A DNA stretch of 64,000 nucleotides, taken from NCBI RefSeq assembly GCF_035222375.1, contig NW_026946366.1, positions 3,156,771 to 3,220,770 of the forward strand, given 5' to 3'. The notes below the pieces were generated by a model, which worked only from the letters and a program-made list of their open reading frames with translations, made no database searches and was not told the origin of the DNA. The first letter of the stretch is position 1, and every line of letters begins with the position of its first letter. A program made the translations under genes and the position numbers. Below, one piece after another: positions 44,027 to 56,300 of this stretch. Origin of the DNA: Podospora pseudocomata. Its lineage: Eukaryota; Ascomycota; Sordariomycetes; Sordariales; Podosporaceae.

Positions 44027-45021
44027 TTAAAGCTCCATGCCCATGAAAAGCCACTTGCTACTAATCACATCGTAACCTGAGGACCAAAAGTCCAACGTCG
44101 TCAAGGAAAAGCCAGCCCACTGCAGGCCCTTGGTCAAAGGTTTGGCGTCTTCTTCTTGGATGCATCGCTCAATGGCAATCACCATGTGTGAACAACCAAG
44201 CGGACCATCGGCCAACTCAATCAGTGCCACCAGTCTGTTTCGTGTCAGCAAGTCTGGAGCAACACAGCAAGAGGGTCAATGGGGGGTCGACATACGCCTT
44301 CTTCAAATCCCTGCTCACCACATCGCGGTCGAAAAAGACAAACAGGGTTCTGGATTCCACCCCGTCCTCCTCACCAGCAGCGACGTTCTCGGCAAGGAAG
44401 GCTCTGAACGAACACCCGCCGGCGTAGTCCCATATTTCCATCCAGGCCGGAATCCCCGCTCCAGCGCCCGGGGGTCCCATGGTGTGCGAATTCAAGGGAC
44501 AGTCTTCGGGCGGAGTGAGCTGGGAAGCATATTGGTTCCGAGTATTGGAATTGTTGTTAAACACCCCCATCAGGACCGAGCCCTGCCGCGCCTCGCTTCT
44601 CTCACCCAGAAACATGGCACGCAGCGTCTCGCAAAAGAACCTCTCACATTCTTCCCTGATGCGAAGTGTTGCCCCCCCTCGTCGGCGTGCAAACTCGTGG
44701 TTGCCGATGCTAGTATCATGACCACTGCTCTGCTTGCGGCTGACATGACTCCTCGCCTTGGGAGTCAGCGCAAGCTCGTTGTTGGTCGTGATGGCCGCGA
44801 GGGGGGGGCTTGATGGTGGCGATGGCAGTCCCGTCGAAGGGACCTCAGGAATACCACTCGGCCCCTGCGAGCCCCGTAGTGCAGTAGTGAAGGCCCTTGA
44901 GGGAGGCGAGAGACGGGTCGACGAGGTAGCAGCTGGCGAGGATGTTGGCCTGACGGAGAACGTCCTCGCCGTAGTAATTATTACTACTACTGTTACTATT
45001 GTTATGTTTCATTGGCGCCAT
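44027..45021 (-). CDS. oaz: Ornithine decarboxylase antizyme, read through a +1 frameshift
   Basis: Polyamine-induced protein that binds ornithine decarboxylase, directs it to the proteasome and blocks polyamine uptake. ORF1 runs from ATG 45021 (GCAATGGC context) for 58 codons to TGA 44847-44845, in the context TAT-TCC-TGA-GGT. Skipping one base at TCC-TGA enters ORF2 (44846-44296). A 61 bp intron (44235-44295, GTATGT...ACAG) joins it to the last exon, 44234-44027. The ORF2 product carries the antizyme signature: AWMEIWDYAGGCSFRAF, TLFVFFDRDVVSRDLKKA, LVALIELADGPLGCSHMVIAIER, GLQWAGFSLTTLDFW and KWLFMGMEL. The full product would be about 310 residues. The region just after ORF1's stop is Pro/Ser-rich. 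A 6 bp stem (GGTCCC/GGGACT, loop 6) starts right after the TGA. This is recoding, not damage: the shift site is the one known from other antizymes. Confidence 0.9.
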
Positions 45022-46300
45022 TGCTTCTAGCCACGTTGGCTGCTTGGGATAGCTCTGGGAGACGAAAGGGTGATGGAGGAGGGGTTGGTGCTGTAAAGCC
45101 GACTGGGAAAGAGGAAGGCCCAAAAAAGACGGATTAGTCGGTGTGCAAAAGCGAATGGTTGGTCCGGTGAAAGACGTCTGTCTGATGCTGGTCAAGATGG
45201 ATGGATCGCGAGAATGGTTGGTTTTGGTAGGTTATGCAGTGATGTAGCTAGCAAGCTGTCGGGGTTGGGTGGTGTCAATCGCAGAGATTATCGCTGTCGA
45301 AACTGTAGGGGTATTCCAGGGTTTTTGAGGAAGAATAGAATGGGGAGATGGTTTGGGTTTTATGAACCTGGAAATCTCTGGAAGGCCAAAGCGGCCCAAC
45401 GATTCGCCATTCAAACAACGAAAGGTGGGGGTGCTTGGCGCCACTTGGCAACCAAGCAGATCCCATCACGTGGTGCTCAGGGTGGGGCAGTGGCGGACTG
45501 CTCGAGAGCGGAAAACTCGCATCTCAACTCACTCAGCAGCGAGATTTAGTCATCATGCACCGTATATACAGCATAATTATCAATACAAGACCGGACTACA
45601 GGGCTATTGTTGGTTACAAAAACTACCTTTCGCATTCCGAGACGGCGAACCGGAAGACGGATCTGGGGTCAGTTAGACTAATCGGCCTGGATTGCACGAT
45701 CGGCGTCTGGTAGGCGGTCAGACCCACAGGGCCGACACCTCGAACCCCTCGGGGCTCGGTCCTAGATTTGACGCTCAATACCCTGTCCTGCTTTGAGGTT
45801 CTTGGTTCTTGGTTTTTAGTTCTTGTTGTCTATGCAGATACAAACTTGCCTTTTCTTATTTCAACCATTGTGAAATGGAAATATGCACCTCGGTAGCTGT
45901 GAGTCCGCTGTACCATTCCCGTCAGTGTAGTTTGCGGCTCGCCATGGACGAGTTAGAACAGACTCAAGTCAACCAACACAGGAGCGCCACGGCTGAATCA
46001 TTGGCTCATCTGTCGGCTATGCACTCTCAGAGGTCGGTATTGCATTGTGGACAGTGCAAGACACCTGTCGAACCGTGACGCTCTTTCTGCTGAATCCAAC
46101 GGTTGCGCCTTCTGGACAAGAATTGGATGCGCTTCCCGAGTGGCTAAGTAGGTAGCTGAGCAAAAGCAGGTCTTCCGATCTTGACGACCTCTCTGAACCT
46201 GTCGAGTCCTTTGTTCTGTTTGCTCTCTTTTCTCTGTTTGCTCAACCTCGACTCGACTGGACAGTATAAGGTATTATTGTGATCACAGGATAGCCGGGCT
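45022..46300. other. Divergent intergenic, antizyme / FAD monooxygenase
   Basis: 1.28 kb. The part next to the antizyme is probably its long leader. An ORF of 111 codons at 45214-45549 has no domain and looks incidental. Confidence 0.5.
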
Positions 46301-47719
46301 ATGACGATGGCAACAATGCCCAAATCAGTCATCATTGTGAGCACATTGACTCACCAAAACTCCCAGTTCATACATCTGAGCAGCCATATCTAACGTCCAG
46401 CCCAGGTTGGCGGCTCCATCGCTGGTCTCCTCCATGGCATCTATCTCAAACGTCATGGCGCCAACGTGATCATCTTGGAACAAGATCCCAACCCCAGGCG
46501 CAGTAGCCACAATGCCGGCATCTGTTTTGGTCCCTCGGTTCAGGAATTTCTTCGCTTATACAATGATACGGGTGTTCAGGCTTGCCAACCAGCTGTCGTT
46601 ACCAGATTTGCATACCGTCAGAACCTGTATTGGAGAGACACCGGCATCGTCAGACACCTCACCAGCTGGGGTGTGTTGTATCGGATCTTGCGAGCCAACT
46701 TTGATGGATTGGCGTCTGACGCTGTAACCATCCCGCCTCCAGCTAGGGCCGGAGATGGCCAATGCAGCTATCTCCCTGGTCAGAGGGTGACGAGCGTGCA
46801 GAAGACATCAGATGTTGTGGTTGTTGGGTATCTGGGCGAGGATGGAAAAGAGAGATGTTCGGTGGCTGATCTGGTTATCGGGGCTGATGGCCTACATTCG
46901 ACCGTCAGGGGCTTGTTGAATGCCCCTGTGGTGAAGGAGTACTCCGGATATGTCTCCTGGAGAGGAACCGTCTGCGAAGCCAAAGTGTCACCTGAAACGG
47001 CCCGGTATTTTCAAGATCGGACAGTGCTCAGTTTGCTGAAGAGGACCTACATTGTATGGTAAGTCCGCCAGTCTGTGTCGACATCAGTTTCATGCTAGAA
47101 GATCTAGGCGTTGATGTTGTTACTATATAGCTACATAATCCCGCCCGATTCCGGATCCTTTACCCCTGGCACCAGGCTGATAAACTGGGTCTGGTATTGT
47201 AACCTTTCTGAGACCCCCGAGACCAACTTTGCGGAACTTTTAACGGACACTAATGGACACCTCCACGCCAATACCGTTCCTTCCGGACTCGTACGGGCTG
47301 AGATTTGGAAGTCTCATCTGGCTCACATGCTTCCCTTGATACCAGGCCCCTTTGCAGAACTCTTTACCCAAACAGAGCAACCATTTATTACCAAGGTGAA
47401 TGACGCTCTGTGTTCGAAAGCAACATTCTTCGACGGGCGGGTCTTGCTGGTGGGCGATGCACTGGCTACCTTCCGGCCTCACTTTGCCCTTGCAACAGAG
47501 CAAGCCGCCAGACATTGTTTAGGTCTTGCAAGAGTGTGGAAGGGGGAGATCACATTGCAGCTGTGGGAAAGGGAGGCTGTTGATCATGCTACAAAAATCT
47601 GGTTAGGAAGCCGAGTGATGGGGGCAGGGCTCTTGCGGGGATGGGTTGAGTTTTTGTTACTGGCTTGGAAGTACGTGGCTTTTTTTGCAAGATCAAAACT
47701 AGGCTGGAATAGAGTTTGA
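46301..47719 (+). CDS. FAD-dependent monooxygenase, C-terminally anchored
   Basis: Class A flavin monooxygenase-like protein of 425 residues. Exons: 46301-46336, 46406-47058 and 47131-47719; introns GTGAGC...CCCAG (69 bp) and GTAAGT...ATATAG (72 bp). The first intron lies inside the FAD-binding fold, and splicing gives KSVIIVGGSIAGLLHGIYLKRHG. VIGADGLHSTVR is the DG motif and VLLVGDALATFRPHFALATEQAA the second FAD motif. In the first motif the usual GxGxxG reads GGSIAG, which is common in this subfamily. The C-terminus, WVEFLLLAWKYVAFFA, could be a membrane or amphipathic anchor. Three in-frame ATGs (46301, 46307, 46316) compete; the first is listed. Substrate unknown. No neighbouring biosynthetic genes. 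Confidence 0.86.
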
Positions 47720-48232
47720 AGGTTGATCACCTTGTCTCTCGACAGATATCATGGTAGGTATTACTGCAAACATCAACCTCGAGGTGGAGGGGCTCTTCCA
47801 CACGTGCAGATGTCACCGGCACTTGGAGCAGGGATGACCCCGCATGGCCACCTGGTTCTCCCACAACTGCTATCGATAAGCCACTGGAAGGCGGGGGATC
47901 TGTGTCAGGTGGCTCCGTTTGGGTACCAAGAATGTGCACGAGGGAGATGACTCGTCCAGGGCATAGAAATGGGATGAATGGCAAACAAGGTGGTGATTTT
48001 AAAAAGACGCTGCTATTCTTTGCTCATTCTTTACAGTCTTGTAAGACAAACTACCGAACTGCCGTCTTATTGTTCGTAGTGTAACGTACGCTAAATGTGG
48101 TGATATTTTTGACCACTATCACCATATCACCTAGTATCATCGGACTTTGCTCCCGTGCTGTTCTCTCTTACAATTCTCGACCCTTCAAACTTCTCTACAT
48201 TTGTGGTTCACACAAATTCGAAACAAATCACC
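47720..48232. other. Intergenic
   Basis: 513 bp between two plus-strand genes. The last 100 bp look like a CT-rich leader of the yippee-like gene. Confidence 0.5.
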
Positions 48233-48982
48233 ATGTTTGGGGAGCTCATCGCTCTCAACCGATCATCCCCTTCACCGCCCCAACCAAACTCTTCCAACCC
48301 CAAGTTCCCACGCTACCTTCTGCCTTCCTTGGCCTTTACCCTCCGTCGACGAAAACCTTCCTCTCCCACAGAGTATCTAACATTGTCAGACAATCGTTCA
48401 TCCAAGCCAAAGAATAGGCTTGGTCGGACTTCTCCCTCCCTCATTCGCTGCCTGTCTTGCCGCTCCCATCTTGCTTTTCACTCTCAGATCGTTTCCAAAG
48501 GCTTCCATGGACGCCACGGCAAAGCTGTTCTCGTTGCCCCCACCTGCCCCTCCTTTCACGATGGTAGGAGCCCAGAACAGAGCTTCTCTTCCCCCAATCT
48601 GGGTTTGAACAACATCCGGCTGGGACCCACGGAAAAAAGGCAACTGGCCACTGGTCCTCACGAAGTTGCCGATATCTTTTGCGCCATATGCGAAACAAAG
48701 CTGGGATGGAAGTACGTCAAGGCGGATGAACCGTCTCAAAAGTACAAGGTTGGAAAGTTCATACTGGAGGTTGTGCGAGTGGTTGTGGAACAGGGACTAG
48801 AGTTCGAACCGCTGGAAAGAGTCAGTAGTGGAGATAGGTCCGGGACCGAGTGTGTGGCAGGTGTCCTATTTGACTCGGACGATGAGGATGAGTGTGAGGA
48901 GCTGTTCAACGGCGTGTGGAACGCCGAGGATGTTGCGGCAAGGCGAAGGGCGGATGTAGGGCTGGAAAGAGGACACGAGTGA
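48233..48982 (+). CDS. Yippee-like zinc-binding protein
   Basis: A 249-residue protein with a yippee domain, a zinc-binding fold related to the CULT and Mis18 folds. The first CxxC is in IRCLSCRSHLAFHSQIVSKGF. The second is in ADIFCAICETKLGWKYVKADEPSQKYKVGKFILE, an excellent match to the family C-terminus. The spacing between the pairs is 73 residues instead of the usual 52, because of an insert around TCPSFHDGRSPEQSFSSPN. An N-terminal Pro/Ser/Arg-rich extension of about 65 residues and an acidic tail (DSDDEDECEE) flank the domain. ATG 48233 (CACCATG) is used; the open frame upstream is leader. Role unknown; animal relatives are nuclear or centrosomal. Confidence 0.88.
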   Translation: MFGELIALNRSSPSPPQPNSSNPKFPRYLLPSLAFTLRRRKPSSPTEYLTLSDNRSSKPKNRLGRTSPSLIRCLSCRSHLAFHSQIVSKGFHGRHGKAVLVAPTCPSFHDGRSPEQSFSSPNLGLNNIRLGPTEKRQLATGPHEVADIFCAICETKLGWKYVKADEPSQKYKVGKFILEVVRVVVEQGLEFEPLERVSSGDRSGTECVAGVLFDSDDEDECEELFNGVWNAEDVAARRRADVGLERGHE

Positions 48983-49223
48983 ACGTGAAGTTCTCTTGGC
49001 CAGATGAGCTGCTTAATGGCCTACAGGTAGACCCAAGGGCGCGGCACTTTTCTTCTTCTTCGGGATGATACCCTTTCTACATATATTGGATCAGACACAA
49101 GCAGATAGCAACAGCAATACTCAGATTGATGGCGCATCCGGGGGATATAGAGGAAAACTAAGTCAGAGAATAGAATGATATTGCCAGAGATTTTATTGAA
49201 AAGTTGAATCACACACCAAGAAC
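48983..49223. other. Convergent 3' flanks
   Basis: 241 bp between the yippee-like gene and the M20 peptidase. Nothing else seen. Confidence 0.5.
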
Positions 49224-50879
49224 CTAGTTTTGAGGCTCCTCGGCAACATAGTGCAGGTATGCGCCCAGAAGCTTGATGCCCTCAATATAGTTCCGCTTGT
49301 CGAGTTTCTCGTTGATGGAATGGGCACCATCCGTCGAGCTACCCATTGGCAAAAGAAGCACATTCTTGCCAGTAGCCTGCTCAAAAGTGAGCGTCACCGG
49401 AATAGAGCCGCCCTCGCGAGTGAAATCGGGCGGAACGCCCCACACCCGCTCGGTAGCTTTGGCAGCAGCCGAAAAGTTCCAGTGCTTGGGGCTGGCCACC
49501 CACCAGTTGCCGCAGTGCTGGGGATACACCTTCATTGTGTTCTTAGAACCAAGCTTCTTGAAGACATCCTCGACGTACTTGGCCACACACTCGTTGGTCT
49601 TCTCGATCTCCATGTTGGGCACCGTGCGGATGGAGAACTTGCCAATGACCTTGGCGGGAATGACCGTCTTGGCACCAGGAGCAGAGAAGGCGCCCTCGAC
49701 ACCGTGGATAGAGAGCGAAGGGTTGCGCCAGCGGGCCATGAGCGTCTTCTTCTTGTCATCGAAGATGGTCGTCTTGCTACCCAGAGACTCGTAGAGGGTC
49801 TCCATGGTGAACGAGATGCCATCGTAGAGACCATCCTCCTCGGCAGTAAGGGGGGCAACTTGCTCAGCAATGCCAGGAATCTGAATCTTGCCATCCGTGT
49901 CCACGAGCGAGCCCAGGATACGCACCAAGTCGGTCATGGGCTCCTGGGCTGTGCCACCAAAGACACCGCTGTGAAGATCAGCGCCGGGTCCGGAGACTTC
50001 GACACTGTAGTAGTTGCACCCACGAAGGCCGTATGTGAGGCAAGGGCGCTCGGTTCCGAGCCAGTAGTTGTCACTGATGCAGACGGCGTCGGCATCGGCA
50101 AAGTACTTCTTGGCCTCGGCGTTGATCAGATCGTCCAAACCGTCGGAACCATACTCCTCCATACCCTCGAAGCACATAAGAAGGTTGACGGGGAACTCGA
50201 TGCCGGCGGCCTTGTGGGCCTCGATAGCGTTCAGCCAGCCAAGCACAGGGCCCTTGTCGTCCGTTGAGCCACGCCCCAGCATGCGGCCATCCTCCTTGAC
50301 AGTCAACTCAAAGGGCTCCGTCTCCCAGCCATCCTCCTTCTCGGCCGGCTGGACGTCATAATGGCCATAGACCAAAATGGTGCGCTTGTTCTTGTCATTT
50401 CCGTAGCGGGCGAGGACGACGGGGGGAAGGTCGAGGTCCGTTCCGTGCTGCTTGCCCAGAGGACGAAGCTCGGCCTGGGCACCAAGCTTGTTCAGCTCAT
50501 CGGCGAGCCAGTGGCCCATGCGGACGACATCGGGACGACGGGCGGCTTCGGACGAGATGGAAGGAATGGCAATGGCCTGACGGAGACGCTCGATGAAGGC
50601 ATCGGACATGTCGTCGACCTGCTTGAAGTAGCCATCGAGTTGGGGTGCCATTTTTCTTGCTTGGAGGTTGCGGATAGCTTCGGTTAGATACGGTCGGGAG
50701 CTCTGCAGCTGAGATCTGGCAGAGGTGGTGTTGGGGAGAAATGGGCGGGTGGTAAAGCTGCGGGAGGTGGGAGAGGTGATGGAAGGTCGAAATGGCCTCG
50801 CCAGCAAACGATAACGAGGGGCGCTTGAGGAGAGCAAGCTGACTGATAGAGAGAGGGGAGAGAGGGGTGTGCGGGGCAT
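49224..50879 (-). CDS. M20 metallodipeptidase (DUG1/CNDP-type)
   Basis: Zinc or manganese dipeptidase that in yeast (Dug1) cleaves Cys-Gly in glutathione breakdown. 551 residues, no intron. Metal ligands: His173 and Asp175 in VYGHYDVQP, Asp in GRGSTDDKG, Glu241-Glu242 in FEGMEEYGSDG (catalytic base and ligand), Asp in CISDNYW and the late His in DGAHSINEKL. The lid domain motif SGPGADLHSGVFGG is typical. Two in-frame starts exist. 50651 (MAPQLDGYFKQVDD) is the usual cytosolic start and gives 475 residues. 50879 adds 76 residues rich in Ser, Arg and Pro with almost no acidic residues, which look like a mitochondrial presequence. The longer frame is listed because it is uninterrupted and begins with ATG, but both may be used. 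Confidence 0.92.
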   Translation of the reverse strand: MPRTPLSPLSLSVSLLSSSAPRYRLLARPFRPSITSPTSRSFTTRPFLPNTTSARSQLQSSRPYLTEAIRNLQARKMAPQLDGYFKQVDDMSDAFIERLRQAIAIPSISSEAARRPDVVRMGHWLADELNKLGAQAELRPLGKQHGTDLDLPPVVLARYGNDKNKRTILVYGHYDVQPAEKEDGWETEPFELTVKEDGRMLGRGSTDDKGPVLGWLNAIEAHKAAGIEFPVNLLMCFEGMEEYGSDGLDDLINAEAKKYFADADAVCISDNYWLGTERPCLTYGLRGCNYYSVEVSGPGADLHSGVFGGTAQEPMTDLVRILGSLVDTDGKIQIPGIAEQVAPLTAEEDGLYDGISFTMETLYESLGSKTTIFDDKKKTLMARWRNPSLSIHGVEGAFSAPGAKTVIPAKVIGKFSIRTVPNMEIEKTNECVAKYVEDVFKKLGSKNTMKVYPQHCGNWWVASPKHWNFSAAAKATERVWGVPPDFTREGGSIPVTLTFEQATGKNVLLLPMGSSTDGAHSINEKLDKRNYIEGIKLLGAYLHYVAEEPQN

Positions 50880-52035
50880 GGCGGATGAGCAGAAGATGTT
50901 GAACCGCTCTAGTTTGGGCCGGCACCGTCAGCTTCCATCAAGCTTCGAAAAGCCCCGCACCCCACAACAATCCAATCCCTTGCGCTAAACTGTTTGTGGA
51001 AGTTAACAAATCTGCTTGATCCTCGCCCCGGGCTCACACGACTTGGAGGCATTTATTTGTGCAGCAAAACCTTGCAAGACACATCCAAATATCTCGATGT
51101 CATCGTAAGGTTTGAGGTGATGCATACGATAGGTTACCCCAAGGTTTATGGGCGGTATCCCATCACTTGGTGACCATCTCAGGCACCAAAGCTCAGGTTC
51201 CACCCCAAAGTTGAACGATGATTTGAGGAGTCGCAGCACAGAAAACACGGGAATTCGGTTTCTGACTCCCCATGTTGCCGGTGGCAGAAACACCTTGCCT
51301 TACCTACGCAATAAAGATGTCGAATATCATTTTAGCTTCGAGAAGACAAAAAGGTTGTCACATCATGTGTAGAAGGACTTAGGCCGCAAGTTCAATGATA
51401 CCTGTCCATCCTACTTGCGTGAAAAGCTGCCAAACAGTTCGGCTTATCGCTTGAAATTTTGCTTTATATGAGCCGCGAGAGAATTATCTTTATGCTTTGA
51501 GGCATTCAAGCAAACAGCTGGCAATTACGTTTCTGTCCACCTTCAGTGCAGATGGAAGTTGGCATGTGGTGGTCCACTTGAAGTTCAAATGGGGCCGTTA
51601 CCCCTTTTCCATAACCCCTATCATTGCCATAGCAACGTGTATTGTGTCGCCAAACCGCGTTTGGCCAACCTTTGTCGTTGAATGCATTAACTGGAAATCC
51701 CCTGGTCACAGAGCATGAAACAAATATTTGCAACATCGTCAATTCATCCCGTTCCTTTTGCGAGACGATGGTTGGCCGATCCACCGCCCCAGAAACCGAG
51801 CTACTTTGTACTATGTAAAAGAAACAAGAAGAGAAATAGCAAACAAGTAAACACACTCCTCCTTATATACAAAAAGCTTTGGGAGTGCCAGTTATCACTG
51901 GTTTGTCTAGAATTTCCCGACTCACCCATCTGTGTATCATCCCTCATCCCTCATCCAAGTCTCTCCCGGGTAAGTCTCCTCCAGTCCCGATCTTAAAACA
52001 GACCGCCAATCTTGTTATCCAGAAGTGGAAACGAT
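50880..52035. other. Intergenic upstream of M20 peptidase
   Basis: 1.16 kb. No supported ORF. Contains 3' flank of the subtilisin gene near 51900-52035. Confidence 0.5.
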
Positions 52036-53399
<1,364 letters not shown>

Positions 53400-56300
53400 T
53401 TTGTCAGAGTTGGACCGGGTAGGACTGGAGAGGTGAGATGATGATGTTGAGGATGAGGGTGAGAAGAAAAGAAGACCATCATGAAGGGGAGGATGTGGTC
53501 ATATTTATGGTTATTGGGGCCCATTAGATCCAGGAAAACGCCATCTTTGCCATGTTGACGGGAGACAGACGACCTTCCGGTTTCGTTTACCAGCACGTCG
53601 TGCTGGGTAGGTAGGCCAAGGGTCAACGTGGGGAGCCAGGGAGGCGCTCAAGGTTCGCATACACAGAACTGCTGGGTGGTTGACATCGCGGCGGAGAATG
53701 AACGACAGCAGTGGGAGGCAGCAGTGAGAGTGGCCACACCATCCAGCAGCGAGTAGCTCGCGGCTGTGAACAGAGCTCTTAGCAGGGGGAAGGATGAGGG
53801 ACAAATAATACACCTTCCCACTTTGGTTTGCTCAGCCGTCCATGGCTACGCCCAACTACGCCCCGCAAAAGAGAGCGGGTGCTCCCGTGGTGTAAGGAAC
53901 CAGGTAGCTTGAATCTACCTGTCTATTCGGGGGCAAGCCGGTAGCTTGCCCATCGGCGCCAAGTGTGGTTAAGCCCTCAGACGTCGACTACCTTACGGAT
54001 CGGGTTTAACTCACCAAAGTGCCGATCTTGCTGTATGTAACTGGGGACAAAAGGTGCCGGTGCCCAACGTCTCGACGAGGAGTCCCTGCAAGTGAGCCTG
54101 GGCGTCTATGTAACCGGCTTCGAGAAGCGCTGGGCGCAACGGTGGCAGCTTAACACAACCACTGATATGATGCGAGGGGATAGCATGGTACCAGGACTGG
54201 ACTCAAGACTTGCCGGCCATCTTCTTGACCAACCCTATCGATATTAACTAAGACAACTTCGACATGGCACGAGCACAGTCGTTTCGGAAGATTGTCTTGG
54301 TAGCTCACATGTTCCTCGATATCTCCAGATAGGCCGTTGCACTGCATTCACCACAGAGCATGTGGTAGGACTGTGGCGATCACCTTATCTCTCGATGCCA
54401 CTGTGGGATGGTTGAGGACGTCTCTAGACCTTCTAGAAGTTGTTCACAGTGGACAGGCCTGGCTGGTGGCGTTCGTTAGTTTGAATTCAGGTCTGACTTC
54501 AAGGCTGATTCACAGCTGGTCTCCCCACGCTTGAACCTTTGGACGAGATACCGGGCTAATCGTGGTGATTGTGCCAACAGATTCGATGACAAACTGAAGG
54601 GATCCCAAATCTCCAGAGACGATTCTGGAGGTTTGGGGGAGTTGGTCATGCAGACCATATCTCGATGTAACCTTGTCAAGGGTGTCCGCTATGGCGCGAT
54701 CGCATTGGTCCATTAACCTGCAACAGACCAAGCTTGACGAGTCCTGATCCGTGCAGGCGAGCGGCAAGGAAGCCGACGTCCTCGGGAGTGGCGGCGATGA
54801 AAGTGGGGTGTCTGGGGAAAGGTGAAGGGGACTTGCCAGAGACTGCCATCTACCGATAGGTCCGTGTTCGCGTGCGCGATGACCGATGTTTTGTCGCACG
54901 AGCTGGGCAGGTGGTATTGAAGAACTGAGGTCATTGCTGACTAGTCAACTCTCAAAGCATTGTTTTTGGTCAGTTGAGGACCCTCTGGGGCTCCGAGGTA
55001 GTTTTGCTTAGCTATCGAGGGTTGCTTGGTGTCTTGACCGTCCCAATCGCTAGGTTCTGTCATCCCAAGTCCCGACTCTCGGGTGTTTTGGGTAAATTGA
55101 CTCTTCTTTGTTGCGACGCCGACTTGTTGGCCGAGACCAAGTCGGGCACTTGAATTTGCTTTTTACCTCTTGGGTGTTCCTGCAGCTGCCAGCGGCAGAG
55201 TGCAAGAAGCAACGAGAATCAACCCCCCACGGGACCATATGCAGCCACATATCCACGATATCTCATCAGACAGACAGCGAAGATGAAGTGAGGTGGTTGG
55301 AGGGTTGGAGGGGTAAGGGGCAGAGGACGAGGAGGGGGAGAGTGTGGGGTGGTGGATAACTTGGCGGCCGGTGAACATGTGCTAACCCACTCTCACTCCG
55401 CTAGCAATCGCCCATGACACCATAGCAGCCGACATGGATCATTGCCGGCCCTTATCGTGCTCGCCTTCCATATCGGGTAATTGCCAAGTTCCGTCCACCT
55501 GTGCCCTGTTCTCAGTTAGTCTGTCGTCCGAATGTAACTGGCCTCGCTGGCTTACAATTTCCGAGACAGGATGAGGGGATGCCATCAAGGTGTCTCGAGT
55601 GACTGTTGGCTAGCAGTGATCTGCATTTGCGCCTTCCAGCAGCTCTTGTTTAACTTCCGCATTCAGGACCGCTAGCCGATGTTGTGATACCTCCGACCTT
55701 ACACTACACGCATTACGGACATAACAGGTAAGACTGCGGGATTACCATAGGTACCCAGTATGTCGATGGGGTGGCTTTCGATAGTTGACCAGCCGCAGAC
55801 TGGGGCAACGTGCAGGTTACACACACCATTGGTCTCGACTCAAGCCACTTCCCCTGAATGTCATCCTACAGCATCTCCCCACGACCTAGAACCCTCTACA
55901 TCAGCTTCCTATTGCAGCTGCCGATAGAATCATCTTCAGGAGCTATCGATCGAATTACCTACCTTGTAGGTTCTATTTTTGAAGTGCTTGGTGGGGACAT
56001 GGATATCGCTGATCACCTTGAAGATGTTGATTAAAGGGTATTGGTAGGTAGGTACCTTGCAGGTTGCCGCCGACCACCATTTGATATCACCTGTAGGTAG
56101 CTATATATGTCTTTGGAAACCCTTTCGTCATAAAGTCTATCAACCCAAGACACGATATACCTCAACTCCTGCATGCCTCTCCCCGCCAGTATACCACAGT
56201 GGCATTGGCTCCCTCCCCACCATGGGACAAAGTCTTTGCGGCTGCTCATATCGGTAAGGCTGGCTGCATGTTCCCATTATAGGCCCCGTTCTGCCAAGTA

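Noticed and set aside
44130-44813. 227-codon open frame on the plus strand across the antizyme gene
   Set aside because: It is antisense to the well-supported antizyme ORF2 and intron, has no domain and reflects GC-rich codon bias on the other strand.
44845-44847. In-frame TGA making the antizyme look like a pseudogene
   Set aside because: It is part of the known antizyme shift site TCC-TGA, and the downstream frame is intact over the whole family domain.
45214-45549. 111-codon ORF upstream of the FAD monooxygenase
   Set aside because: No recognisable motif and no following exon; lies in the probable leader/promoter region of the divergent pair.
49230-50267. 345-codon plus-strand ORF opposite the M20 peptidase
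   Set aside because: Antisense to a gene with all catalytic residues; no domain of its own.
54510-54899. 129-codon minus-strand ORF in the gene desert
   Set aside because: Open frames of similar length occur on both strands here, with no domain, no introns of typical form and no promoter signal.
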